From contig NZ_JAHWGH010000004.1 in the NCBI RefSeq assembly GCF_019334305.1, positions 1-39,332 of the forward strand: a stretch of 39,332 bases of DNA, written 5' to 3'. The position numbers and the translations under genes are program-made. Of the stretch, positions 7,345-16,922 are shown piece by piece (the stretch's first letter is position 1; every line of letters begins with the position of its first letter). Below the pieces are notes generated by a model. It searched no databases and was not told where the DNA came from. It saw only the letters and a program-made list of their open reading frames with translations. The DNA is from Rossellomorea orangium. GTDB taxonomy: Bacteria; Bacillota; Bacilli; Bacillales; Bacillaceae_B.

Positions 7345-8190
7345 TTACACGTCTTCATTTTGTTTAATGGTCAATGCCTGTGACAAAGTGGATGTAATGG
7401 TGAGATTTTCAAAATTCAATCCCAGTTGAACCGCAGTTTGTGCTATCTCGGGTCTCAGACCTGATAAGATCGGTTTTACTCCGATCAGCTGAAGTGCATC
7501 AATTAGTTGAAAAATTTGATGCGCTACCATCGTGTCAATTAACACGACTCCGGATAAATCAATAAATAGTTGGGAGACTTCCATTGCAACACATTGTTCC
7601 AAAGCATTCTCTAATATAAGCTCTGCTCTGGAAGGGTCAATATTTCCGACAAGAGGTAAAAGAGCTGTTTCGGAATTTAGTGAAATGATTGGTGAGCTTA
7701 GTTCATTGATGATTTCCTGCTGATTCAGTAGCTGCTGATCTACGACTTCAGACTGCAACTCTACAAATCGCAGCATTACTCGATCAAATGCTTCAATGAG
7801 CACCTTGCTCCACATATTCAACGAATCAACTATACCTTCATTTGTATGCTCTTCAGCATATTCCTTCAAGAAATCCAGGTATTGATTTCTAACCCTCATA
7901 AACTCCTTAAGAATATGGTGAGTGGGCGTCTCTAAATGTTCTTTATCACTGGCAATGGACAAAACCCATTCATCTAATTTTTTATGAAACGTTTCCATAT
8001 CCTCAGCAAAAACATGACACAGGATACCATGAAACTGAAAGTTTTGACTTTTTAATTTTTCTACCACTTTCGGATCTTTTGAAGAATAAACACCACTTGT
8101 CGCATTTTTATCCAGAGAGTCATACCACTCATCTGTCAATTGACGAGCCCTACTTAATAAAAAAGTATGTAATTCCTTGTTTCTATGCAT
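7345..8190 (-). CDS. RsbR-family stressosome protein (N-terminal globin-like, C-terminal STAS)
   Basis: This 281-aa co-antagonist of the RsbR family has a variable helical N-terminal domain (about 1-140) that senses stress and a C-terminal STAS domain (about 165-275) ending in the hallmark IDTMVAHQIFQLIDAL and GLRPEIAQTAVQLG. Such proteins build the stressosome with RsbS and hold the RsbT kinase, upstream of sigma B. Thr220 in the IDT motif equals RsbRA Thr205. The other RsbRA phosphorylation site, Thr171, aligns without gaps to Pro186 (IDPSRAE), so that site is missing or shifted to Ser187. The gene is alone, not in an rsb operon, like the dispersed B. subtilis paralogs. The start has an AGGAGGA site. 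Confidence 0.88.
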   Translation of the reverse strand: MHRNKELHTFLLSRARQLTDEWYDSLDKNATSGVYSSKDPKVVEKLKSQNFQFHGILCHVFAEDMETFHKKLDEWVLSIASDKEHLETPTHHILKEFMRVRNQYLDFLKEYAEEHTNEGIVDSLNMWSKVLIEAFDRVMLRFVELQSEVVDQQLLNQQEIINELSSPIISLNSETALLPLVGNIDPSRAELILENALEQCVAMEVSQLFIDLSGVVLIDTMVAHQIFQLIDALQLIGVKPILSGLRPEIAQTAVQLGLNFENLTITSTLSQALTIKQNEDV

Positions 8191-8559
8191 GTATGATTCC
8201 TCCTACAATATCGAACAAAATGACTAACTTCTTATTTCCTATCTGACATTATGAGCAGTCTGGAAATCATACTCTTCAAGGAGCTAATCCCTAAAAAACA
8301 TTGATACTACCTTTACTCCCCTTTATTATATACACAATCAGGGAACAAAGTCATTCAAGAGGGTAGAACACTGATAAAAATCAACTTCAAAACCCATTTT
8401 ATTTACCAGCGCTATATGTGCTTATCATAATAATAACCAATATACTATCAGAAGAATGTGTATTTTCCAAAAACATTACAACATTTTGTAATTTAACTCT
8501 ACAATTCACAATATAAAGTGTATAATGATGATATTGATAGTGAAACAGACAGCAAGGGT
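8191..8559. other. Intergenic region, no gene recognised
   Basis: AT-rich spacer between the divergent RsbR-paralog gene and the small ORF at 8.65 kb. Apart from the promoter at 8498-8526 I see no ORF with a ribosome site and no known RNA element. Confidence 0.5.
8498..8526 (+). promoter_or_regulatory. Sigma A-type promoter
   Basis: -35 TCTACA (4 of 6 matches), 17-bp spacer and perfect -10 TATAAT at 8521-8526. It would start a transcript around 8533, ahead of the ATG at 8560 and the small ORF at 8653. Confidence 0.5.
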
Positions 8560-8652
8560 ATGTCTCGATATACTATTTTGATGTATAGGGATCTCCTATT
8601 AGAAACCAACCCCGAATCTTAATATGATGTCGTAAAGCTACTACTGAGTCAT

Positions 8653-8880
8653 ATGTCAAAATTGTTGGGAGCTGATGAGAGAATGAAGAAGAAACTGACT
8701 CGAAAGTGTATTGATACACTTGCTATCCGAAGTGCCTATCATTTTTGTTTGTCAATCGGAATCAAACCGAGTTTACTTAATCTATCGATGGTCACCGGAT
8801 TCTCAGAAGAAAGAATACTTGAAATAATTGAAACAACGTTCAGTAATCAAAGTGTTAAAACAGAAAATCACTCTTCTTAA
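8653..8880 (+). CDS. Small protein of unknown function, possibly a 5'-interrupted gene
   Basis: This is a 75-aa open frame with a basic start and a helical C-terminal part (SLLNLSMVTGFSEERILEIIE) that could be a helix-turn-helix-like fold. I do not recognise the family. The ATG at 8653 has no ribosome site, and the ATG at 8683 has only a distant GGGAG. In the same frame, 20 codons from an ATG at 8560 run into a single TAA at 8620-8622, followed by ten open codons that join this ORF. The gene may therefore be a 106-codon gene cut by one nonsense codon, or the upstream part may be a leader peptide. It is monocistronic, downstream of a plausible promoter. Confidence 0.5.
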   Translation: MSKLLGADERMKKKLTRKCIDTLAIRSAYHFCLSIGIKPSLLNLSMVTGFSEERILEIIETTFSNQSVKTENHSS

Positions 8881-9047
8881 TCTCTGTTTCCCCTTTATTA
8901 CTCTACAAGCCGATTATCCTTCATCCAAAAACCCTTAACCTTAAGTTCTTACATTATCCAATTATCCATTTTTCTTATAACAAGGAATCCCTGGGGATTC
9001 TACCGGCAGTTTAATAAGAATTACTATTTAACCTAGCGACATCAATG

Positions 9048-9083
9048 AAAAAGGCAACTCCACTCTGAGAAGTTGCCTTTTTA
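9048..9083. terminator. Terminator of the met operon (bidirectional)
   Basis: AAAAAGGCAACT and AGTTGCCTTTTT form a 12-bp stem with about a 10-nt loop. It lies just past the metH stop at 9091 and may also end transcription from the small ORF on the + strand. Confidence 0.88.
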
Positions 9084-9090
9084 CTATGGT

Positions 9091-12000
9091 TTATAGTACA
9101 TTGAAATATCTTGCTTCGGGGTGAGCAAAGACCATGGCGGTTACGGAAGCTTCCGGTTCCATCATACAGCCTTCTGTTAACTGAATCCCGATTCTTTCAG
9201 GTTGAATTAGCTTAAACAACTTTTTCTGATCTTCAAGCTCAGGACATGCAGGATATCCAAATGAAAATCGTTGTCCCTGGTAATGAGTCCTGAACCGGTC
9301 CTGCATTGTCAAGTCAACAGGGTCGGGGAATCCCCAACGGCTTCTCATCATTTCATGTACTCTTTCTGCGAGTCCTTCTGCTGTTTCTAAAGCGATAGCC
9401 TGGAGTGCGTGGCTTTCGAGGAACCTTCCTTTCTCTTTCAATTCCTTCGCCCACTGCCTGATTTTCACACCGGCTGTGACGGCAAAAAAACCGACATAAT
9501 CCATTTCTCCACTTGCTACCGGCCTTAAGTAATCCGCTAAACACAGATGTTGGTTTCCGATTTGTCTTGGAAAATGAAATCTTTCTATTTCTGTGGAGGA
9601 ATCATCCGGGTGATAGATAACAACATCATCACCTTCAGATTGAGCCGGAAAGAATTGATATCGAGCAGATGCCTGAATCATCCCTTCCTTTTTTGCTTTT
9701 TGGAACAATTCATCCGTCACTGCTTTAAGGCCGACCGTTCTTTCGTCTCCTTCTTCCAGTAATCTTGAAATTTTCCCTTTGATCCCTAAATGATGCCCAA
9801 GAAGCATCTGCTGATTAATGTAGGGATGGATTTGATCAAGTGAAAATTCTTTAATGGTGTGGGGAATCAAGTCAGAAGGAACATGGACTTTTACATCTTT
9901 TGAAACAGTGGAACGTATTTTCACCGCAACAGAAGATGTATTTCGATTCGGAGATTCTTCAGTCGATACGACCTTTCTTAATTTTTCGCGACTCTCCTCT
10001 TCCAACCGCAGCCTCGTTTCTTCATGTTGAATCCCATTCATGATGCTAAGTCCATCCATTGCATCCTTCGCATAAAGAACCAGGCCATCGTATTCCCTGC
10101 CAATTTTATTTGTAGTGAATTTTCGGGTGAGGGCCGCACCTCCTACTACCAGAGGAACTGATATATCAGACTGTTTTAAGTCTTGGGCAGTAATGACCAT
10201 CTGCTGGGCAGACTTCACAAGGAGTCCGGACAAACCTACGATATCGGGCTTTTCTTCCCGTATGACCCCGATCAGTTCCTGTGGTGTCACTTTAATGCCT
10301 AAATCAATTACTTCATATCCATTGTTACTGAGGATAATATCAACAAGATTCTTACCAATATCATGAACATCTCCCTTAACCGTAGCCAAGATCACCTTTC
10401 CCTTTGAAGAAGAATTTTCCGTTTGTTCCATATGCGGTTCCAGATGAGCTACGGATGCTTTCATTACCTCTGCACTTTGTAATACTTCCGCTACGATCAA
10501 CTGGTTATCATTAAACAACCTTCCGACTTCACTCATTCCAGCCATAAGGGGCCCATTGATGATTTCAAGGGGTGCGTCATACTTTTCCAAGGCGATATTT
10601 AGATCGTCAATCAGTCCTTCCTTCGTCCCTTCCACCACATAATGTGCCAGCCTTTCTTCCAATGTCATCGTGTTGACTGGTACCTTTACTTCTTTCTTTT
10701 TACCCCTATAAAACGCTGTAAATTCTGCCAGTGTTTCATCGGTCGTCTCAAAAAGGAGTTTCTCGGCCATTCGAACCTCTTCTTCAGGAATGGAGGCAAA
10801 ACGCTCTAATTTTTCCGTATTGACGATGGCATAATCAAGGCCCGCTTTCGTACAGTGGTAAAGATATACCGCATTTAGGACTTCCCTTCCGACAGGGGGC
10901 AGTCCAAATGATACGTTACTAACCCCTAAGATATGAGGGCACTCAGGAAAGAATTCCTTTATCTGTCTTATCCCTTCAACTGTAGCATTGGCTGAACCGA
11001 TATATTGCTGATCTCCTGTTCCCACAGGGAATACAAGGGGGTCAAAGATGATGTCTTCTGAAGCTATTCCATATTTCTCAGTTAACAGTTTATGTGAGCG
11101 GATGGCAATGTCTACCTTTCGCTCTACAGACACTCCCATTCCCTTTTCATCAATTGTGCCTACCACCACCGCTGCTCCGTATTCCTTCATCAATTTTGTT
11201 ATCTTCTCGAACCGTTCTTCCCCATCTTCCAGATTAATCGAGTTAATAATTACTTTTCCTTGAGAATACTTCAATGCGGTCTCAAGCACTTTCTCATCCG
11301 TCGAATCAATAACAAGTGGAACTTTTACTTTTTTCACCACTTCCTGGATAAATACATTCATATCTTCTACCTCTTCACGATCGGGATCCGCAAGGCAGAT
11401 ATCGATTACCTGAGCTCCATTTTTCACTTGCGCTCTCGCAATCTCTGACGCTTCTTCTATCTTATTCTCTGCGATCAATCGTTTGAATTTTCGCGAACCG
11501 ATGACATTCGTCCGTTCACCGACCAGAATCGGTCTTCTATCTGGATCTTCATAAACAAACGGTTCAATTCCTGACACTGCATGAGGATGAGATTCTTTAG
11601 GTTTACGAGGAGGTAATCCCTTCACCACTTCTGAAAGGGCACGGATGTGCTCCGGTGTGGTTCCACAGCACCCTCCAACAAGATTCAGCCAGCCTTTCTC
11701 AGCAAAACCCTTCATCTTTACACTGAGTGAATCAGCAGTCTCATTGTAATTTCCCTCTTCATCAGGTAATCCTGCATTCGGATAACAGCTGACATAGGTA
11801 GTTGCCAAACTTGATAAGGAACGAATATGATCCCTCATAAATTCAGGTCCGGTTGCACAGTTCAGACCAACGACCAAAGGGTTTAAATGTTCAAGGGATA
11901 AATAAAATGCTTCGATTGTCTGCCCAGCGAGTGTAGTGCCCATCGGCTCAATGGTTCCGGATAACAATATGGGAATCTCTTTCCCTTTGGAGTCAAAGGC

Positions 12001-12537
12001 AGTTCGAATGCCGAGGTTTGCCGCTTTTACATTTAAAGCATCCTGACTCGTTTCGAGAAGTAGTACATCAACGCCTCCATCGAGAAGACCTTCTGCTTGA
12101 ACACGATAGTTTTCTACTAACGCATCAAAGCTTATTCCTCCTGTTACGGATAAGGTTTTGGTAGTGGGACCTAGAGATCCTGCAACAAACCTGGGCCACT
12201 CGGAGGTTGAGACATCTTCTACAGCTCTTTTGGCGATTTCAGCTGCTATTTTATTAATTTCATATGCTTTTGAGCCTATCTCATATTCGTCCAGTACAAT
12301 GGGGGTAGCACCAAAGGTGTTTGTTTCAATCACATCAGCTCCGGCTTTCAAATATTCCAGATGAATCTGATAAATGACTTCCGGCGCTGTCAATACCAGA
12401 TTTTCATTACAGCCCTCAAGCTCTTCTCCACCAAAATCCTCCGGGGATAAATTCGCTTGTTGAAGCATCGTTCCCATTGCTCCATCGAGTACAAGTATTT
12501 TTTTCCTAAGCTGTTCTTCAAACAAAGTGATGGCCAT
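9091..12537 (-). CDS. metH: Cobalamin-dependent methionine synthase MetH
   Basis: This 1148-aa enzyme transfers the methyl group of 5-methyltetrahydrofolate to homocysteine through B12. All modules are in order. The homocysteine-binding domain has zinc ligands Cys227 (GLNCATGP) and Cys290/Cys291 (GGCCGTTPEHIRAL). A pterin-binding domain covers about 340-600 (VGERTNVIGSRKF). The B12 cap and Rossmann domain have GDVHDIGKN, with His725 as the lower cobalt ligand. The C-terminal AdoMet reactivation domain contains RSRWGFPDP and RFSFGYPACPELEDQ. Length is slightly below E. coli MetH (1227). The start overlaps the yitJ end by 20 bp and has a GAGG site inside yitJ, so translation is coupled. It is the last gene of the S-box operon. 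Confidence 0.96.
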   Translation of the reverse strand: MAITLFEEQLRKKILVLDGAMGTMLQQANLSPEDFGGEELEGCNENLVLTAPEVIYQIHLEYLKAGADVIETNTFGATPIVLDEYEIGSKAYEINKIAAEIAKRAVEDVSTSEWPRFVAGSLGPTTKTLSVTGGISFDALVENYRVQAEGLLDGGVDVLLLETSQDALNVKAANLGIRTAFDSKGKEIPILLSGTIEPMGTTLAGQTIEAFYLSLEHLNPLVVGLNCATGPEFMRDHIRSLSSLATTYVSCYPNAGLPDEEGNYNETADSLSVKMKGFAEKGWLNLVGGCCGTTPEHIRALSEVVKGLPPRKPKESHPHAVSGIEPFVYEDPDRRPILVGERTNVIGSRKFKRLIAENKIEEASEIARAQVKNGAQVIDICLADPDREEVEDMNVFIQEVVKKVKVPLVIDSTDEKVLETALKYSQGKVIINSINLEDGEERFEKITKLMKEYGAAVVVGTIDEKGMGVSVERKVDIAIRSHKLLTEKYGIASEDIIFDPLVFPVGTGDQQYIGSANATVEGIRQIKEFFPECPHILGVSNVSFGLPPVGREVLNAVYLYHCTKAGLDYAIVNTEKLERFASIPEEEVRMAEKLLFETTDETLAEFTAFYRGKKKEVKVPVNTMTLEERLAHYVVEGTKEGLIDDLNIALEKYDAPLEIINGPLMAGMSEVGRLFNDNQLIVAEVLQSAEVMKASVAHLEPHMEQTENSSSKGKVILATVKGDVHDIGKNLVDIILSNNGYEVIDLGIKVTPQELIGVIREEKPDIVGLSGLLVKSAQQMVITAQDLKQSDISVPLVVGGAALTRKFTTNKIGREYDGLVLYAKDAMDGLSIMNGIQHEETRLRLEEESREKLRKVVSTEESPNRNTSSVAVKIRSTVSKDVKVHVPSDLIPHTIKEFSLDQIHPYINQQMLLGHHLGIKGKISRLLEEGDERTVGLKAVTDELFQKAKKEGMIQASARYQFFPAQSEGDDVVIYHPDDSSTEIERFHFPRQIGNQHLCLADYLRPVASGEMDYVGFFAVTAGVKIRQWAKELKEKGRFLESHALQAIALETAEGLAERVHEMMRSRWGFPDPVDLTMQDRFRTHYQGQRFSFGYPACPELEDQKKLFKLIQPERIGIQLTEGCMMEPEASVTAMVFAHPEARYFNVL

Positions 12538-14368
12538 AGGGAACCTCTCTTTCTGTGTTGGTTTTCTCTTGTATATGATGAATCAGTTCAATGCTCATAT
12601 CGTACCTGACAAAAGGCGTGATAAGATAAATCCCATTAAAAAGTTCTATTGCTGTATCAAGTAAGTCTTTTGCTATCTCCATTCCAACTGTTCTTGCAAC
12701 GACAGGATCACTTCCTGCTTCCTTCATTCTTTGTCTTGTTTCTTCTGGAACGTTTATCCCAGGTACTTCATGATGGAGAAACTCTGCATTTCTTGAGCTG
12801 ATCAGCGGCATGATCCCTATAAAAATGGGAACATCTAAATGCTTTGTAGCCCCATGTACTTGAAACAGCTGCTCTTTCCCAAAGATCGGTTGAGAAATAA
12901 AATAGTCAGCACCTGCTTTCTTTTTCTTTTCAAGTCTTTTTACAGAAGCGTCTAAATGACGGAAATTCGGATTAAAAGCTGCACCTACTGAAAATTGAGT
13001 TCGTTCCCGGAGTGATTTACCGGAAAAGGATATACCCTCATTGTTCTGTTTAATCAATTCAATGAGTTCGAGGGAAGATAAATCATAAACGGAGGCTGCC
13101 CCTGGAAAATCTCCAATCTTGGCAGGGTCACCCGTTATCGCTAATATATTGTGTATCCCTAACGTGTGTAAGCCCATTAAATGGGACTGAAGTCCAATCA
13201 GGTTTCGATCCCGGCAAGTGATGTGGACCAAAGGTGTAAGGTCAAACTTAGATTTGACCAGGCTTCCAATGGCATCATTACTTATTCGAGGCGACGCTAA
13301 CGGATTATCAGCAAGCGTTAGTGCATCAATTCCAGCTTCCTTTAATGCCTCAGCACCTTGGAAGAATAGCTTCGTGTCAAGGTGTTTAGGTGGATCTAGT
13401 TCAACAATGATCGTTTTATTTTCTCTTACCTGCTCATGCAGCAAGTTTGCCTTGATAGAAGGTGACGATAACTGAACAACTTTTTTCTTTTTAACCTTTT
13501 TTTCTTTCACGGGCTCCCGGCTTTTTAACCTTGCAGCTACAGAACGAATGTGATCAGGTGTGGTTCCGCAGCAGCCACCAATGATTCTTGCACCTTGCAG
13601 TCTCAATTCGTTGCTTATATCACCAAAGTAATCAGGTTCAGCAGAGTAATAGAATCGACCTTCTTCATAGTTCGGCAGACTGGCATTCGGATAGACGGAT
13701 AGAAACGCCCTTTTTGGTAGTGGTACCCCCTCCAGGGAATTCACCATATGAAATGGCCCCATGCGGCAATTGATGCCGACAACATCGGCTCCCAGTAATT
13801 CTAATTGTAGAAGGGCGTCTTTTATTTCCATTCCATTTTGAAGAACTCCGGTTTCATGAAGGGAAACTTGAGCAATAACAGGAATGTCTGCTTCACGTTT
13901 AGTAATGTTTAATACAGTGGTTAATTCTTCGAAATCATAAAAGGTTTCAAGCAGTATGCCATCTACACCCTCTAATAATAAACAGTATAGCTGTTCACGA
14001 AAGCTTCTTTTGATTTCTTCGAGGGACACATTTTGTTTAATGCCCCTGATTCCCCCGATCGTGCCCAGAATATAGGTGTTCTCTCCCGCAGCTTTTCTTG
14101 CCAGACGCACTGCAGCTGTATTAATTTCTTTAACCGAATCCTCCAATCCGTATCTGGAAAGCTTTTGATAATTGGCTCCATACGTATTGGTCTGTATGAT
14201 ATCTGCTCCTGCATCAATATACTCTTTATGGACTTTCAACACTTCATTTGGGTGAGAAAGATTCAGCTCTTCAAAGCATCTGTCCACTCCATATGAATAC
14301 AACAACGTTCCAATCGCACCATCTGCAAGTAAGATTCTCTCTTTCAGTGCTTCCAGCAACGGCTTCAT
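12518..14368 (-). CDS. yitJ: Bifunctional homocysteine S-methyltransferase / methylenetetrahydrofolate reductase
   Basis: This 616-aa fusion has an N-terminal homocysteine methyltransferase half (about 1-290; GINCRMGP and GGCCGTTPDHIRS supply the zinc cysteines) and a C-terminal MTHFR half (about 315-600; IIVELDPPKHLDT, ALTLADNPLASPRI, THLLAITGDP-like NILAITGDPAKIGDFPGA). The reductase half makes 5-methyl-THF, the substrate of MetH encoded next. The same architecture is B. subtilis YitJ. It starts with ATG after a strong AGGAGGGG site, 17 bp behind metC, and overlaps metH by 20 bp. It is under SAM-riboswitch control as part of the operon. Confidence 0.95.
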   Translation of the reverse strand: MKPLLEALKERILLADGAIGTLLYSYGVDRCFEELNLSHPNEVLKVHKEYIDAGADIIQTNTYGANYQKLSRYGLEDSVKEINTAAVRLARKAAGENTYILGTIGGIRGIKQNVSLEEIKRSFREQLYCLLLEGVDGILLETFYDFEELTTVLNITKREADIPVIAQVSLHETGVLQNGMEIKDALLQLELLGADVVGINCRMGPFHMVNSLEGVPLPKRAFLSVYPNASLPNYEEGRFYYSAEPDYFGDISNELRLQGARIIGGCCGTTPDHIRSVAARLKSREPVKEKKVKKKKVVQLSSPSIKANLLHEQVRENKTIIVELDPPKHLDTKLFFQGAEALKEAGIDALTLADNPLASPRISNDAIGSLVKSKFDLTPLVHITCRDRNLIGLQSHLMGLHTLGIHNILAITGDPAKIGDFPGAASVYDLSSLELIELIKQNNEGISFSGKSLRERTQFSVGAAFNPNFRHLDASVKRLEKKKKAGADYFISQPIFGKEQLFQVHGATKHLDVPIFIGIMPLISSRNAEFLHHEVPGINVPEETRQRMKEAGSDPVVARTVGMEIAKDLLDTAIELFNGIYLITPFVRYDMSIELIHHIQEKTNTEREVPYGHHFV

Positions 14369-14385
14369 GACATCCCCTCCTTTTA

Positions 14386-15570
14386 CTATAAATTTATTAC
14401 GTTGTCTCGATTGATTTCTTGTATACTATCCAAACCCTTTTTAAGATCGGAAATTAATTCATCCACGTTTTCAAGTCCTACTGACAATCGTAATAAACCA
14501 TCAGTAATCCCTCTCCGCTCTCGTTCCTCTTTGGGCATGGAAGCATGTGACATTCTTGATGGATAGGATAAAATGGACTCTACTGCTCCCAGACTGACGG
14601 CAAATACGGGAATATTTATATTTTGTATGAGTTGCTTTACTTCATCTTCCCCTTTTAATCGGAAGGAAAGAACCGCCCCAGGACCCTCAGCTTGTCGAAC
14701 TTGTATTTCACGACCGGGATGATAGCTCAAGCCAGGGTAGTACACTTCTTCTACTTCCTTTCTGTTTTCCAGGAAGGTAGCAATCTTATATGCGGATTCT
14801 GAAGATTCCTTCAATCTTACATGCAGAGTTTTGAGTCCCCTCAAGAGAAGCCAGCAATCTTGTACCCCGAGTACCGCTCCGAACGAATTCTGAAGGAAAG
14901 CAAGCTTCGAGGCAATCTCTTCATCACCCGTTACCGCAAGCCCCGCTAAGACATCACTATGCCCGGCAAGAAACTTCGTGGCACTGTGGAGGACAACATC
15001 TACACCCAGACTGATCGGTCTTTGAAGCAGTGGAGTCATGAATGTATTATCAAGAAACGTTAAACATCCATTTGCCTTGGCAAGCTTCACGACTCCCTCA
15101 ATATCCGTGATGTTCAGGAGTGGATTCGATGGTGTCTCCATATAGATCACTTTTGTATTGTGTTTTATTGAACAAGCCACTTCATGCAGGTCCTTCATGT
15201 TCACAAAGGAGTATTCAATATCAAACTTAGTGAGGACTTCCGTGATCATCCTGTAGGTCCCACCGTACACTTCTTCTGATACGAGAACATGATCCCCGCT
15301 CGACAATAATAAAAAGCTTGTGGAGATTGCCGCCATTCCCGATGAAAAGGCAAAGCCCCTTATCCCTCCTTCGAGCTCAGCTATCGTTTCCTCGACGGTT
15401 TCCCTCGTTGGATTTCCCGATCGGCTGTAGTCATAGGTTCCGTACTGATCGAAATCCTGTTGATGAAAAGTTGTTGCATGATGGATTGGCGTAGAGACCG
15501 CTCCTGTTTCTTTATCAAATCCGTGAGAATGAATGAGTGACGTCTGAAGTGAAAATGGTTTTTTACTCAT
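14386..15570 (-). CDS. metC: Cystathionine beta-lyase MetC
   Basis: This 394-aa Cys/Met-metabolism PLP enzyme splits cystathionine to homocysteine, pyruvate and ammonia. Seen: the phosphate-binding YDYSRSGNPTR (about 47-57), AFSSGMAA, the aspartate in FLDNTF, the Schiff-base lysine Lys199 in HSATKFLAGHSD, and the C-terminal LRLSVGLEN. The open frame extends to 15621, but ATG 15570 has AGAGGTG seven bases upstream and overlaps the metI end by 8 bp, as expected for coupled genes. The call of MetC over gamma-synthase rests on gene order (metI-metC in Bacillus) and overall likeness. The two activities cannot be told apart with certainty from motifs. Confidence 0.92.
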   Translation of the reverse strand: MSKKPFSLQTSLIHSHGFDKETGAVSTPIHHATTFHQQDFDQYGTYDYSRSGNPTRETVEETIAELEGGIRGFAFSSGMAAISTSFLLLSSGDHVLVSEEVYGGTYRMITEVLTKFDIEYSFVNMKDLHEVACSIKHNTKVIYMETPSNPLLNITDIEGVVKLAKANGCLTFLDNTFMTPLLQRPISLGVDVVLHSATKFLAGHSDVLAGLAVTGDEEIASKLAFLQNSFGAVLGVQDCWLLLRGLKTLHVRLKESSESAYKIATFLENRKEVEEVYYPGLSYHPGREIQVRQAEGPGAVLSFRLKGEDEVKQLIQNINIPVFAVSLGAVESILSYPSRMSHASMPKEERERRGITDGLLRLSVGLENVDELISDLKKGLDSIQEINRDNVINL

Positions 15571-16687
15571 ACGTAAGCACCTCTTTTTCCAATTGTTGAA
15601 AAACATTCTCCAGATCTTCAATCAGGTCATCAATATATTCAATTCCTACAGAGAACCGTAGAAGTCTGTTGCAGATACCTAACCTGTTTCGCTCTTCTTC
15701 AGGAATGTCTGCATGTGTTTGAGTGGCGGGATAGGTGATAAAGCTTTCAACCCCCCCTAAACTTTCGGCAAACGTAATAATGTTTAGTTTTTGAAGAAAG
15801 GGAGCAACCCATTCTTCCTTTGCTATACGAAAGGACAGCATGCCTCCTTTACCCGGATACAAAACGTCTGTTACATATTCATGCGAATCAAGAAACTGTG
15901 TGACTTCTTTAGCATTTTTTTCGTGTTGAGCCATTCTGAGACTAAGTGTTTTCATTCCTCTTAATAAGAGCCAACAATCGAATGGTGATAGAACTGCACC
16001 GATAGAATTTTGAACGGTGTAGATTTTTTCCCCCAGTTCCTCTGTCTTTACAATCACAACACCTGCCAAAACGTCATTATGCCCCCCTAAGTATTTTGTC
16101 GCACTGTGGATTACAATGTCTGCTCCTTCACTAAGTGGTTTCTGCAGGATCGGTGTATAGAAGGTATTATCAACAATTAATAGCAAACCGTTACGTTTAG
16201 CGAGTCGGGAAACCTCAGAAATACTTGCTTCATTCATTAATGGATTGGTCGGTGTTTCGAGAAAAATGGCCTTGGTTCTGTTAGTGATTTGTTTTTCAAT
16301 GGAGACAGGATCACTTGTATCGACGAAATGAAATTTGATACTGTATTGTCTTTCATACTGTATGAATAAACGATAGCTTCCGCCGTATAAGTCTTTTGAA
16401 ACAATCAATTCATCCCCACTATTAAATAAGCTAAGAATGGCCTGAATCGCTGCCATACCCGAACTAAAGGCAAATGCCTTATGACCCTCCTCCAAGCGCG
16501 CAAGGGTATCCTCTAAAGTAGCACGTGTTGGATTTCCAGTTCTTGTGTAATCATAACCTGTCGATTGTCCAATCCCTTTATGTTCATAGGCAGTCGACAA
16601 ATGAATGGGCAGGCTCACAGCACCCGTTGCAGGATCTTTCCGATTTCCTGCCTGGACAAGCATTGTATCAATATGATTTTTCAACAT
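15563..16687 (-). CDS. metI: Cystathionine gamma-synthase / O-acetylhomoserine thiolyase MetI
   Basis: This 374-aa PLP enzyme of the same family as MetC joins O-acyl-homoserine with cysteine (B. subtilis MetI also uses sulfide). Motifs: YDYTRTGNPTR (46-56), AFSSGMAA, VDNTFYTPI, Schiff-base Lys198 in HSATKYLGGHND and LLRFSVGIEY. Length is that of B. subtilis MetI (about 373). The frame is open upstream to 16768 but runs through the riboswitch terminator, so the ATG at 16687 with AAAGGAGAG is the start. It is the first gene of metI-metC-yitJ-metH and is directly controlled by the SAM leader. Confidence 0.94.
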   Translation of the reverse strand: MLKNHIDTMLVQAGNRKDPATGAVSLPIHLSTAYEHKGIGQSTGYDYTRTGNPTRATLEDTLARLEEGHKAFAFSSGMAAIQAILSLFNSGDELIVSKDLYGGSYRLFIQYERQYSIKFHFVDTSDPVSIEKQITNRTKAIFLETPTNPLMNEASISEVSRLAKRNGLLLIVDNTFYTPILQKPLSEGADIVIHSATKYLGGHNDVLAGVVIVKTEELGEKIYTVQNSIGAVLSPFDCWLLLRGMKTLSLRMAQHEKNAKEVTQFLDSHEYVTDVLYPGKGGMLSFRIAKEEWVAPFLQKLNIITFAESLGGVESFITYPATQTHADIPEEERNRLGICNRLLRFSVGIEYIDDLIEDLENVFQQLEKEVLTYE

Positions 16688-16721
16688 TCTTCTCTCCTTT
16701 TCTATCTTGAATACGAAAAGG

Positions 16722-16762
16722 GAAAAAACAAAAAACCTTCTTACTGAAAATAAGAAGGTTTT
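16722..16762 (-). terminator. Regulated intrinsic terminator of the SAM riboswitch
   Basis: Minus strand: AAAACCTTCTTA, TTTTCAG loop, TAAGAAGGTTTT and a T-rich tail, between the aptamer and metI. With SAM bound this hairpin forms and stops transcription. Confidence 0.9.
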
Positions 16763-16779
16763 GTACATTCGTTCTCCCT

Positions 16780-16885
16780 CTTATCGTCCAAGTTGACATC
16801 AACTTGCTGGAATTAGCACCATACCTAAACTCACGGCTGGTTGCTGAGGTGTCTTCGGGCCAGTCCCTCTACCTCTCTTGATAAG
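16780..16885 (-). promoter_or_regulatory. SAM-I (S-box) riboswitch controlling metI-metC-yitJ-metH
   Basis: On the minus strand the leader shows the S-box signature: P1 strand CTTATC, then AAGAGAGGTAGAGGGACTGG, CCCGAAGACACCTCAGCAACC, GGTGCTAATTCCAGCAAG, and closing strand GATAAG. A terminator hairpin follows. High SAM should fold the aptamer and end transcription before metI. Position, order and partner genes agree with the S-box regulon of Bacillus. Confidence 0.96.
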
Positions 16886-16922
16886 AAACTATATGATTTT
16901 GTGAAAAATAACTTTCCCATAA

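Noticed and set aside
16688..16768. Longer metI start at 16768
   Set aside because: Those codons lie on the terminator of the SAM riboswitch, and ATG 16687 has a strong ribosome site.
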